From positions 3,100,001 to 3,164,000 of the forward strand of contig NZ_CP132203.1 in the NCBI RefSeq assembly GCF_030719035.1: 64,000 bases of DNA. Reading direction: 5' to 3'. Shown one piece after another: positions 19,227 to 27,464 of this stretch (position 1 is its first letter; each line of letters begins with the position of its first letter). The translations under genes and the position numbers were made by a program. Source of the stretch: Hahella sp. HNIBRBA332. Its GTDB lineage: Bacteria > Pseudomonadota > Gammaproteobacteria > Pseudomonadales > Oleiphilaceae. The notes under the pieces are model-generated. The model was not told the origin of the DNA. It ran no database searches and saw only the letters and a program-made list of their open reading frames with translations.

Positions 19227-19640
19227 CTAATTTACCTTAAAATTCATCGATCTCCCTAGTTCATCAAGAGCAACTATTACTACCCTCTCCACCAGCTCTC
19301 GATCTTCAACATCTTCTATATAAGTTAAGGATTCTAATGTTGAAGCATTTCGAAAAAAACTCTTTACCTCGTATAACTTACCGTCAAAGAAAAGTACAAA
19401 AACTGTCATTTCCGGCATCCCAGAATCCAATTGAACCAGCCAGGAATCATTTTCTCTATCTACAACCCAATAGTCCCCTTCGTTTATCTCACCAAGAGGA
19501 GTCGCATATATGTAAGGGAGTCTTGGCAAGGCGCCTCTAGTTATCTCTCTTTCACTTTTAGAACCAGCCAAATGCTTTAAAATAGCATCTTGCACCTTCA
19601 AGCAATTTTCTGCTGCAAGATCTTCTATTACGTAGTTCAT
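19227..19640 (-). CDS. AT-rich protein of unknown function
   Basis: The 137-residue product starts MNYVIEDLAAENCLK, with GGTGA about ten bases before the ATG. It is predicted to be cytoplasmic and has an alternating alpha/beta pattern; WVVDRENDSWLVQLD and VFVLFFDGKLYEV look like consecutive strands. I do not recognise a family. It is AT-rich and lies in the same patch as the previous gene, separated from it by about 160 bases. Confidence 0.5.
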   Translation of the reverse strand: MNYVIEDLAAENCLKVQDAILKHLAGSKSEREITRGALPRLPYIYATPLGEINEGDYWVVDRENDSWLVQLDSGMPEMTVFVLFFDGKLYEVKSFFRNASTLESLTYIEDVEDRELVERVVIVALDELGRSMNFKVN

Positions 19641-19773
19641 TGCTAATATGTCACCTTCAAATAATCAGCTGATATTTACAAGTACAATTCAGGCAAGTGC
19701 GTTACACCAAGGCTCTGAGCTATCCTTAGATATCAACACATTACACCACGTGAAAACCAGCTAGAACTTATAA

Positions 19774-20136
19774 TCAGCATTGTCTACGCGCCAAATTCCT
19801 AGCCGTCCCGGACTTCTCCCTCCCTGGCCTGACCCAGGCGATGTCGCAGGTAGAGTCGGCGGTCATCTGTTTATCTCGCTGGTTATCGGAGGTGAAGCCG
19901 CTTTGGGTGGGAAATCCGGGGTTGTTTCTGGGGGTGTCGAACATGTGATAGACAGTGACCGCGCTGGATTTTCCGAAAAGGTAGTCCTGCGCCAGTTTGT
20001 CCGCGCCGCGGGCGTCTCCGACAACGAAACTGGCTTGATTTTCCAATGCCTGGTCAATAACGGGAGCGTAGTGTTGCTCGAATTCTTGTGGGGTAAGATC
20101 AAGATGACCGCTTATAAAACAAACAGTCTTCTCCAT
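19774..20136 (-). CDS. Small SLOG/YspA-like Rossmann-fold protein
   Basis: The 120 residues contain KTVCFISGHLDLT at the N-terminus and FVVGDARGADKLAQDYL in the middle. The GxARGAD motif is typical of SLOG-type nucleotide-binding domains (YspA/DUF2493 relatives), which are thought to bind or process nucleotides or nucleotide-derived signals. The C-terminal half reads YHMFDTPRNN and DIAWVRPGREKSGT, consistent with a complete short protein. Its upstream region and 5' half are duplicated in decayed form at 18206-18563. The precise substrate is unknown. Confidence 0.65.
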   Translation of the reverse strand: MEKTVCFISGHLDLTPQEFEQHYAPVIDQALENQASFVVGDARGADKLAQDYLFGKSSAVTVYHMFDTPRNNPGFPTQSGFTSDNQRDKQMTADSTCDIAWVRPGREKSGTARNLARRQC

Positions 20137-20338
20137 GAATAACGTCTCCTTGTGAGCAATAGTTTCGAAAGGCTTCCGAGCTTTCTCAACAGGGCGACGA
20201 ATTAGCGTGCTCCATGCCGGCGGGAAGGTTCCTTGTTACGAGTGATTCTGCCAATTTCATCAAAATTTTAAAAGCGATTACCTGTTATTTTTCATCAAAA
20301 TCAGAGAGGTAGCTCACTTTTTCAAATAACTGCAGAAT
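19925..20338 (-). repeat. Direct repeat copy 2: intact SLOG gene start and upstream region
   Basis: This is the partner of the repeat at 18206-18563. Between 20137 and 20431 no coding region is supported; most of that gap is this duplicated upstream sequence. Confidence 0.85.
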
Positions 20339-20431
20339 TAATAGGCTGAATTAAGCAGCGACTGAGGCGAAGAGGCCAAGCCCTAAGGCGTATCTGGCCC
20401 CTGTCTGATGGCTGATCCGAGCATGGTCAGC

Positions 20432-21178
20432 TCAGAACAAGTACAGGAAGTTTAACGCGGCGCTCCATACCGTGCTTCGATCCACCAACGGCGAATCCGT
20501 GATTTCGTCTCCCAGCCAGCGCACTTCCGCAGAGTGAGAGATACGCCAATGTTCCGACAAGGCGGTAAACACTTCATAGCCGACAAAAGGCGTCAGCGTA
20601 TCATCGCCTTCATAGGCGCTACGGTCGGAGGTTGCTTCGCTATCAAGAACGCCATAGTAGTAGTCTACGTAGTCACTGCTGCGATAGTAAAAACCTGCTG
20701 AAGGCGTCAGATAGAGCGTATCGCTTAACTTTTGCGGCGCGGAGAAACTGGCGCTGGCGACCAGTCCTTTGTATGCGCCGGAAACATCGTGGGCGATGGC
20801 GGCGTTCAACGAACCCTGATCGAATGCGTACTCCACTCCCACACCCAAGTCGACGCTGGCGTCTCTATCGTCCATTCCGGCAAAGACAACGGAGTCTGAC
20901 GCATCATAGCCGCCGTCGCCCATTCCAAGGCTGATGTAGGCGCTCAAACCGCTGTCGCCATCGCCCAATACGCGATAGTCCGCCTCGGTTCCGCTGATAC
21001 TGAATCGGTCTCCTTCGTAAGAAATCGCCGGATAGACCGCCAGCTCATCAGAACCGCTCACGCCTTCGTACTCCGATTTCCAGGCTGCCGCGCCAACGCC
21101 GAGCATGAAATCCCCAGCGCACGCCGGTCCGGCGCTCAGACATAATGAAAGCGCAATTAACTTCCTTTTGCTTACCAC
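20432..21178 (-). CDS. MipA/OmpV family outer-membrane protein
   Basis: A GTG at 21178, six bases after GAGG, gives a compact signal peptide (VSKRKLIALSLCLSAGPACA); an ATG at 21214 in frame is an alternative. The mature ~228 residues show the family pattern: GVGAAAWKSEYEG near the start, PAISYEGDRFSISGTEADYRV, alternating amphipathic strands and a C-terminal aromatic (YLF), as needed for outer-membrane beta-barrel insertion. MipA in E. coli bridges murein synthase and hydrolase; OmpV is a barrel of less clear role. No partner genes are adjacent. Confidence 0.8.
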   Translation of the reverse strand: MVSKRKLIALSLCLSAGPACAGDFMLGVGAAAWKSEYEGVSGSDELAVYPAISYEGDRFSISGTEADYRVLGDGDSGLSAYISLGMGDGGYDASDSVVFAGMDDRDASVDLGVGVEYAFDQGSLNAAIAHDVSGAYKGLVASASFSAPQKLSDTLYLTPSAGFYYRSSDYVDYYYGVLDSEATSDRSAYEGDDTLTPFVGYEVFTALSEHWRISHSAEVRWLGDEITDSPLVDRSTVWSAALNFLYLF

Positions 21179-21406
21179 AAAATACCTCACTTTCTCTTTG
21201 TTATTTAAAAACATAACCTAACCACGAAAGGGCTTGTGCAACAAGCTGATTATTTTGTATCAGAAATATGACACCTAAGCATTGCTCACTGATTACCTTC
21301 CTCAAAAAACAAATCCTCTTCGCTTCATTGGTTTAGTTCCCACCCGCGCCTAGAATAAACACAGCACATCCAACGTCGTCGCCTAAAACACCAAGGAGGA
21401 CATACC

Positions 21407-22534
21407 GTGCTTACGCCTGATGAACTCAGCCGCTACAGTCGCCATCTCAGCCTGCCGGAGTTTGGTCGCTCAGGTCAGGAACGATTGCGAGCCTCCCGCG
21501 TGTTGATCGTGGGCGCAGGCGGATTGGGGTCTCCCCTTGGATTGTATTTAGCGGCGGCGGGCGTGGGTGTTTTGGGGATTGTGGATGGCGACGTGGTGGA
21601 GGAAAGCAATCTGCAACGGCAGGTGTTGTATACCGTGGATGATATCGACCAGCCCAAGGCGGAGCGCGCCGCCGCTCGTTTAAGCGCGCTGAACCCGCAT
21701 GTGGACATACGCCCCTACGCGATGACGCTGTCCTCGGAAAACGCCCTTGCGCTGATCAATGACTATGACCTGGTGATCGATGGCACAGACAACTTTCCCA
21801 CCCGCTATCTGACCAACGATGCCTGCGTGCTCACTAATAAACCCAACGTATATGGCAGCATCTTTCAGTTCGAAGGCCAGGCCAGCGTGTTTCATCACGA
21901 TGGCGGCCCCTGCTATCGCTGCCTGTTTCCAGAACCGCCTCCACCGGGCATGGTTCCCTCCTGCGCGGAGGGCGGCGTACTGGGCGTATTGCCCGCCATG
22001 ATCGCGAGCATACAGGCGACCGAGGCTATCAAAATCCTCACTGGCATGGGCGACACCCTGAGCGGCCGCCTGCTGCAGTACAACGCATTGAGTATGAGTT
22101 TTGATGAGTTGCGACTGCGAAGAGATCCCCAGTGTCCCGTCTGTGGGGACCATCCCAGCATCAGAGCGCTGATCGATTACGACGCCTTTTGCGGCGTTCC
22201 CAAAACCCTGGCGCAGGAAAGCGATATCAGTCCGGAGGCGTTGCACGCACGACTGCAACAGGGCGAGGACCTAACGCTCATTGATGTGCGAGAGCCCTAC
22301 GAGCGGGAGATTTGCGCCATCGCCGGCAGCCTGCACATTCCATTGCAAAGCCTGCCGGCGCGAATAAACGATTTCAACAAAGAGCAGACACTGGTGTTCT
22401 ACTGCAAGTCAGGCGGACGCTCCGCTGGCGCCCGTCAGTTATTCAGCGATGCTGACTTCAAACGCGTCTACAACTTAAGCGGAGGCATTCTCGCTTGGGC
22501 GGCCAAAGTCGATCCGGACATGCCGCGTTACTGA
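21407..22534 (+). CDS. moeB: MoeB/ThiF-type adenylyltransferase with C-terminal rhodanese domain
   Basis: It starts at GTG 21407 behind a strong AAGGAGG. Residues 1-250 form the E1-like domain: ATP-binding GAGGLGSPLG (36-45), DLVIDGTDNFPTR, zinc pairs CYRC (169-172) and CPVC (243-246), and the candidate catalytic Cys in VPSCAEGG (186). Residues ~275-375 are a rhodanese with active Cys333 (FYCKSGGRSAG). Such fusions activate the C-terminal Gly of MoaD/ThiS-like carriers by adenylation and supply sulfur. A MoaD/ThiS-like carrier is encoded nearby on the other strand (23712-23981), which suggests its substrate. Rhodanese fusions are also called MoeZ. Confidence 0.92.
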   Translation: MLTPDELSRYSRHLSLPEFGRSGQERLRASRVLIVGAGGLGSPLGLYLAAAGVGVLGIVDGDVVEESNLQRQVLYTVDDIDQPKAERAAARLSALNPHVDIRPYAMTLSSENALALINDYDLVIDGTDNFPTRYLTNDACVLTNKPNVYGSIFQFEGQASVFHHDGGPCYRCLFPEPPPPGMVPSCAEGGVLGVLPAMIASIQATEAIKILTGMGDTLSGRLLQYNALSMSFDELRLRRDPQCPVCGDHPSIRALIDYDAFCGVPKTLAQESDISPEALHARLQQGEDLTLIDVREPYEREICAIAGSLHIPLQSLPARINDFNKEQTLVFYCKSGGRSAGARQLFSDADFKRVYNLSGGILAWAAKVDPDMPRY

Positions 22535-22583
22535 TCCCGTTCCATGACCGCCAGCGCCTTAGTCGGGGACCGCTGCGACCGGA

Positions 22584-23672
22584 CTAAAAATGCTTATCAA
22601 AGCGCACAACATAAATCGGGGGCAGATGTTCGCTCAGGCACTGCCAATGGTCGCCCTGATCTTCACTCACCCACAGCCCGCCCGTGGTGGAGCCAAACGC
22701 CAGTATGTCGCCGCTGTCGTCCACATCCAACGAGTGACGATATGTCAGATCATAGGCCGGACCTTGCGGCAGTCCATTGCTAAGCGCCATGAAGCTTTTA
22801 CCGCCGTCGCGCGTGCGGTTGATGATTAATTTACCGTCAACCGGGACACGGCGCTCATCCTTGATCGCCGGAGCAAACCAGGCTGTGTTTGGGTCCTGGG
22901 GATGCACTGCCACTGCGAAACCGAACACAGAGGGAGGAACATCGGTGAGTTCCGTCCAGCGATGCCCGCCGTCATCGGAACGAAAGATGCCGTTATGGTG
23001 CTGAATCCACATATGATCCGGTGATGCAGGACAGCTGACCATACGATGAGGGTCCTGAGATTCCGGATTGTAGGCCTGATCCGGCGGCAGAAAGGCGGCG
23101 CGCAGCCCTTGGCCAGTTTGCGCCCAGGTTTCGCCTGCGTCCTGACTTTCCCATACGCCGCCGCAGGATATCGCCAGCCGCACGCAACGGGTGTTGTTGG
23201 GATGCACGCAGATGGAGTGGATACCGGGTTTGTCATACCCGCCGCCGAACCAGTTAGCGCGTTCCGGCCGGTTCCAGAGCGACTCAATCAGCGTCCAGCT
23301 TTCGCCTCGGTCCGTGGATTTGAACAAGCCGCCGGGAATGGTTCCCGCCCACAGTGTATCCGGTTGATCGGCGCCGCCAGGAACCAGTTCCCAGATCAGT
23401 TCTACCGCCGGCCCGTCTTCGTCGCCGCTTTTGGGAAATTTAGGGGCGTCAATTTCCTTCCACTCCCGTGAACCGGACTCGGCTCTGTGCAGCTTCACGC
23501 CAAAGTGGCCAAGATTAAGCGCCGTATATTGATTGCCGTTGCGCGGGTCCCGCAACACCATAGACACCGGGTCGCCCAGAAAATCCGGCTCGCCACAGCG
23601 CCATTGCCCCTTTCCCGTGCGCTCGTAAACAAACAAGCCTTTACGCGTTCCTATACGTAGTTTTTGATTCAT
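22584..23672 (-). CDS. BNR/sialidase-like beta-propeller protein
   Basis: The ATG at 23672 is chosen because GGGAG lies 8 bases upstream. The 362 residues carry repeated Asp-box/BNR motifs: STDRGESWT, SQDAGETWA, SDDGGHRWT, TRDGGKSF and SEDQGDHWQ, the mark of a sialidase or VPS10-like beta-propeller. There is no signal peptide, so it is probably cytoplasmic and not a true sialidase, although such proteins are often annotated exo-alpha-sialidase. It directly precedes the MoaD/ThiS-like gene in the minus direction from it (39-base gap), so the two are one operon. Confidence 0.85.
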   Translation of the reverse strand: MNQKLRIGTRKGLFVYERTGKGQWRCGEPDFLGDPVSMVLRDPRNGNQYTALNLGHFGVKLHRAESGSREWKEIDAPKFPKSGDEDGPAVELIWELVPGGADQPDTLWAGTIPGGLFKSTDRGESWTLIESLWNRPERANWFGGGYDKPGIHSICVHPNNTRCVRLAISCGGVWESQDAGETWAQTGQGLRAAFLPPDQAYNPESQDPHRMVSCPASPDHMWIQHHNGIFRSDDGGHRWTELTDVPPSVFGFAVAVHPQDPNTAWFAPAIKDERRVPVDGKLIINRTRDGGKSFMALSNGLPQGPAYDLTYRHSLDVDDSGDILAFGSTTGGLWVSEDQGDHWQCLSEHLPPIYVVRFDKHF

Positions 23673-23711
23673 CGCCGCCGCTCCCATCAGATTGAAGGAT
23701 TGGGGCCGCCT

Positions 23712-23981
23712 TCAACCGCCGGAGAGCGCCTGCAGCACATGTACTTCGGAATCGGGCTGTAACGCATCGGTCAGATGAAGTCGGTCCCGGACCATCTGTC
23801 CATCCACAAAAATTGCTATGTTTTTACGCAACCGGTCCTGATCGTCGAGAATATACCCGGCCAGACGCGCGTTATCCGCAAAGACTCGTTGCAGCGCTTC
23901 CGCCACGGTCTCCGCCGGAACAGCCTGCGGCGGACAGGACAGGTATCGTTTGAGGTTATTGGTGAAAGTGACCGTCGCCAT
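23712..23981 (-). CDS. MoaD/ThiS-like sulfur carrier protein
   Basis: The 89-residue protein ends in Gly-Gly (VLQALSGG), the feature that lets E1-like enzymes adenylate and thiolate the terminus. Internal features fit the ubiquitin-like beta-grasp fold: an N-terminal strand ATVTFTNNLKRYL, then TVAEALQRVFADN and IAIFVDGQMV, typical of MoaD/ThiS. It is first in an operon with the BNR-repeat protein. No moaE, thiG or cysM homologue lies beside it, so which pathway receives the sulfur is open; the nearby MoeB-rhodanese is the likely activator. Confidence 0.85.
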   Translation of the reverse strand: MATVTFTNNLKRYLSCPPQAVPAETVAEALQRVFADNARLAGYILDDQDRLRKNIAIFVDGQMVRDRLHLTDALQPDSEVHVLQALSGG

Positions 23982-24059
23982 ATCTATTCGTCTTACTCGG
24001 CGTGATTGCCGTCATTGGTTGAGACAAGATCCGTGGTTTGATATTAGCACAGCGTCGCG

Positions 24060-24806
24060 CTAAAACAGTTCCGCCAGACTGTCCGCCACCTGCGCGCCGT
24101 CAGGCAGACGCCGCTCATCCTCAGGGAGGTATTTGCCGGTGCGCACCAGACAGGCTTGCAGGCCTGCGTTCACCGCACCCTCCACATCGCCGCCAACATC
24201 GTCCCCCACCATCAGGCACTGCTCTGGAGAAAAACCGGTTGTGGCGCGCACCTGATCAAAAAACTCCCGGCTGGGTTTGCCCATGATCACTGCGCTGATG
24301 TCCGCCGCCCATTCCAGTGCGCGGATAAAAGGTCCCGCATCCAGCATCAATCCTTCGTCGTCTTTAAAGTATTTATTCATGCCAATGCCGATCAGAGGCG
24401 CGCCAGCGCGACACAGACGAAAAGCGCGGTTCAGATTAGGGTAATTCAAACCGTCGCGGGCGTCTCCCAGCAACACACAATTGGGGTCATGGCGATCCAG
24501 GTCCGCCAGATCCTCCTGCACTGCGTCGTTGATGATACACAGCGGTCGCAGTTTGTGTTTGAGGATGTAAGCTTTGGCGGCCAGAGGCGCGGTGAATAAC
24601 TCTGAGTCCTGCAAGCAGAGGCCCATACTTCTCAGACGTTGCAGCAAATCGCGAGACGACTGGCTGGCGGTGTTGGTGACAAACCTTAACGTCAGGCCTT
24701 TATCCCTTGCCCGCTCTATGGCGGATACTGCTCCAGGTATGGTCTGACTTCCCTCATAAATCACGCCGCTGAGATCAAGAAACAACGCCTTATAGGAAAG
24801 CGACAT
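24060..24806 (-). CDS. HAD-IIA phosphatase, LHPP/NagD-like
   Basis: The start follows GGAGGTCGCCG. The 248 residues have HAD motif I as FLDLSGVIYEG, with Ser where most HADs have a second Asp, as in the LHPP-like subgroup. Motif II is FVTNTAS, the lysine motif is in MGKPSREFF, and motif IV is MVGDDVGGDVEGA. The cap is the NagD-type C2 class. LHPP-like enzymes hydrolyse phospholysine, phosphohistidine or pyrophosphate in vitro; the physiological substrate here cannot be told. Confidence 0.88.
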   Translation of the reverse strand: MSLSYKALFLDLSGVIYEGSQTIPGAVSAIERARDKGLTLRFVTNTASQSSRDLLQRLRSMGLCLQDSELFTAPLAAKAYILKHKLRPLCIINDAVQEDLADLDRHDPNCVLLGDARDGLNYPNLNRAFRLCRAGAPLIGIGMNKYFKDDEGLMLDAGPFIRALEWAADISAVIMGKPSREFFDQVRATTGFSPEQCLMVGDDVGGDVEGAVNAGLQACLVRTGKYLPEDERRLPDGAQVADSLAELF

Positions 24807-24991
24807 CGGCGACCTCCTCGTCCATTGGAAAAATAGAGTCGGAAATACCCTGTAAGTGGGCCGAATAATTATACTGACGGCTTATGGCGGGATTAACAAC
24901 CGCTAAGGCGCCTGACGTCGACCTTTAAACGTAAAAGCGACGCCAAGCGCTTTGGAGGAAGCGGCTTTCAATGACGTGAATATCCGGGCGT

Positions 24992-25591
24992 TTAGCGCGC
25001 CAAAGCGCCGATCATCTCGTCAAAGGTTTCCACGCGAATACTGCGCACCAGATCGATATACAAATCCCAATTCCAGGCGGGATTAGGGCATGTGCGATGA
25101 CCGGAATGCGGCGCTTCCTCGATATGACCGCGAATGCCTGCGGTGTGCGGCGCGGTTTCATGACGTACGGGAATACCATAGCGATGACATAGCCAAGCCA
25201 CCAGTCGCGCGGACGCCATGTATTGCGCATCCGTGGGATAAGTCCTTGGATTCGGATCCCAGGGATTCACGTGTTCAATGCCAATACTCTCGCGATTGGT
25301 TTGAGAGTGAATATTATCGACATGATTGGCGATATGCGCTTCCCTCACGGTCTGCACCACGCGCCCTTCACGATTGACAATATAGTGGGCGCTGGCGGGG
25401 CCCGCCCGAAAGGTGTTTAAGGCGTTGCGCTCCGTCAAAGCAGGCCCGCCAGTAATGTGGATGATAATGTAGCGAATGTCCCGCCGCCCCGGCGGTATTC
25501 TGAAATTCGCCGCCGGCGACCACAGCGCATAAGGGTAGTCCACGCGCCGCATATCCACCTGCAATAATCGATCTTCCCAGGGTTGTCCCAT
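24992..25591 (-). CDS. N-acetylmuramoyl-L-alanine amidase (Amidase_2/AmpD fold)
   Basis: The ATG at 25591 follows GGAG by seven bases; an upstream ATG at 25612 is possible. The 199 residues show the Amidase_2 fold: RYIIIHITGG with the first zinc His, SAHYIVNREGRVVQTV, ESIGIEHVN with the catalytic Glu region, and a late HSGHRTCPNP segment with the third ligand. The enzyme cuts the bond between muramic acid and L-Ala in peptidoglycan or its fragments. No signal peptide is seen, so it is either a cytoplasmic recycling enzyme like AmpD or exported by another route. Confidence 0.85.
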   Translation of the reverse strand: MGQPWEDRLLQVDMRRVDYPYALWSPAANFRIPPGRRDIRYIIIHITGGPALTERNALNTFRAGPASAHYIVNREGRVVQTVREAHIANHVDNIHSQTNRESIGIEHVNPWDPNPRTYPTDAQYMASARLVAWLCHRYGIPVRHETAPHTAGIRGHIEEAPHSGHRTCPNPAWNWDLYIDLVRSIRVETFDEMIGALAR

Positions 25592-25790
25592 GATGACTCT
25601 CCACCGTTTCATTGTGAGTGCTTGTTTTCGGTGCGACGGGAAGGCCCGCCGTTATGTCCAAATTAAAACCGCCAAAGAAAAAGCACAGTGGAAAAAGTCA
25701 CATTTCAAATGTGAGGAAATAAGACTGAGCCGCTTCACTACGTCTTTTATACTTAGTAAGTACGACTTCCCCGCTCCCTGCAGACAATCT

Positions 25791-26954
25791 CTACTTATCC
25801 GCCCAATGCCAGGCCGGCGTGTCCAGAATGCCTTGTCCGATGATTTCTGTCTGGCCCAGGGGCTTTTCCAGTTGCACAGCGTTGCATTCCGGGTGTTCAT
25901 TAAGAGCGGCGACGAGACGGGAGGCATGGGACACCACCCAGACCTGGGAATGCTCAGAGGCGCGTAAAATCAAACGCGCCAATGCCGGCAATAAGTCAGG
26001 ATGCAGGCTGGTTTCCGGTTCGTTCAGCACCATCAGTGATGGCGGACGCGGGGTCAGGAGCGCCGCCACCCATAGGATATAGCGTAAGGTGCCGTCGGAA
26101 AGTTCCGCGCCGGTCAGAGGCCTGAGCAGTCCATCTTGATAAAACATCAACGAAAAGCGACCGTCTTCGTGCAGCCTTACATCCAGCCTGGCGCCGGGAA
26201 AGGCGTCGCTAATGGCCGCATCAAGCGCTTCGCTGTCGCCGATTTCACGAATGGTCTGCACCGCCGCCGCCAGATCGCGACCGTCATGATGCAACACCGG
26301 CGTCCGCGTGCCCAACTGAGGTTTACGAGCAGGCGCATCGCGGTCTGTTCGGAAGTGATCATAGAAGCGCCAGTTGCGAATTGTCTCACGCACCCGGAAT
26401 ACCTCCGGCGCAGCGCCAGGGTCGGCCAGCTGATCGAACATACTGGTGAAAAGGCTGAGATTCTGCGCCGCCACGTTCCAACTGCGCCCGTCGCGCACTC
26501 TCACCATCGGCCCGTCCCGGTCCACCAGTAATCCTGCGGGACGATAGAATGGCCCGGCCCAAATGCACTCCCGCTTGATCTCTGGGTCCAATGCGAAGGC
26601 TGAAGGGGATGGTTTGGGCAGCCCGAGTGATATCGCGTAGCCGAAATCCTCACTGGAAAAGCCGAGCCGCAAGCGCACTGCATCGCGACGTGGGCCGCCC
26701 TGGACAGGTATCTCGCCAGTCCGCATCCGACGACTGATTTTCTCCGGCCCAGCCCAGAACGTGGAGCCCAGTCCGCCCTCGCCGGCCAAAGAATTAACCA
26801 CCCCGCCTTGCGCCGTCTCCGCCAACAATCGCAGCGCCCGGTACAAATTAGACTTGCCGCTGCCGTTAGGCCCGGTAATCACATTCAGCGACCCCAATGG
26901 CATCGTCAGCTGCAGTATGGAACGGTAGTTATTGATGGAGAGCGTAGTGAGCAT
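25791..26954 (-). CDS. AAA/ABC-type ATPase of the OLD/RecF-like group
   Basis: The start is the ATG at 26954, with AGGA eight bases upstream; the open frame extends 43 codons further but overlaps the divergent gene. The 387 residues have Walker A GPNGSGKS (28-35), a signature region ELSDGTLRYI and Walker B LMVLNEPETSLHP, then a switch His in WVVSHASR. This layout matches small predicted ATPases (COG4637-like) of the SMC/RecF type. No TOPRIM nuclease domain is present. Some such ATPases act in phage defence or DNA repair, but nothing adjacent confirms that. Confidence 0.85.
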   Translation of the reverse strand: MLTTLSINNYRSILQLTMPLGSLNVITGPNGSGKSNLYRALRLLAETAQGGVVNSLAGEGGLGSTFWAGPEKISRRMRTGEIPVQGGPRRDAVRLRLGFSSEDFGYAISLGLPKPSPSAFALDPEIKRECIWAGPFYRPAGLLVDRDGPMVRVRDGRSWNVAAQNLSLFTSMFDQLADPGAAPEVFRVRETIRNWRFYDHFRTDRDAPARKPQLGTRTPVLHHDGRDLAAAVQTIREIGDSEALDAAISDAFPGARLDVRLHEDGRFSLMFYQDGLLRPLTGAELSDGTLRYILWVAALLTPRPPSLMVLNEPETSLHPDLLPALARLILRASEHSQVWVVSHASRLVAALNEHPECNAVQLEKPLGQTEIIGQGILDTPAWHWADK

Positions 26955-27048
26955 GTTAATGTTCCTGGTCGAGCCGTCTTGTAGAATCGGCAACCTAGCA
27001 TTTAAAACGACACATGTTTTACCAAACTGCCAACGGAGCCCAATCATT

Positions 27049-27459
27049 ATGGATATAGCCAGAACAGGAATCATTTTAAACACGGAAAACTACAACGCCT
27101 GCGTGGCTTTCTATCGGGATCTGTTTAGCCTTGAAGTCCAATTTCAAGAGCAACGCGGCGACTTCCAAATGACCTGTTTTCGCTACGGCGGCGCTTACTT
27201 ATTAGTGGAGACCGGCGGCAGCGCTCACGCCGGAACCCCGGAAAACCTGATACACCAGCGCCCCGCTAAACTAAGGTTCAATGTGAGCAATCTGGAGCAA
27301 GCATTGGAAGAAGTGCGCGCCTTTGGCATAACGGCGGAGATTGAGCGATACGCCTGGGGATCCGTCATCAATATCCAGGACCCGGGCGGTAACCGGGTCG
27401 GCATTAGAGATGAAGCAACGTTTTTAGATCAATTAACGGAATACGCTAAAAACCGTTAG
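27049..27459 (+). CDS. VOC (glyoxalase/bleomycin resistance) family protein
   Basis: The ATG at 27049 opens a 136-residue protein divergent from the ATPase. It has the paired beta-alpha-beta-beta-beta units of the VOC superfamily: IILNTENYNACVAFYRDLF at the start and VINIQDPGGNRVGIRD near the end. Metal-binding residues are not obvious, and the substrate is unknown. It overlaps the long 5' extension of the ATPase frame, which supports the shorter ATPase start. Confidence 0.85.
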   Translation: MDIARTGIILNTENYNACVAFYRDLFSLEVQFQEQRGDFQMTCFRYGGAYLLVETGGSAHAGTPENLIHQRPAKLRFNVSNLEQALEEVRAFGITAEIERYAWGSVINIQDPGGNRVGIRDEATFLDQLTEYAKNR

Positions 27460-27464
27460 TCCCA

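Noticed and set aside
22559..22588. TTAGTC/GACTAA inverted repeat between the MoeB and BNR genes
   Set aside because: The stem is interrupted, overlaps the BNR stop codon and lacks a T tail on either strand.
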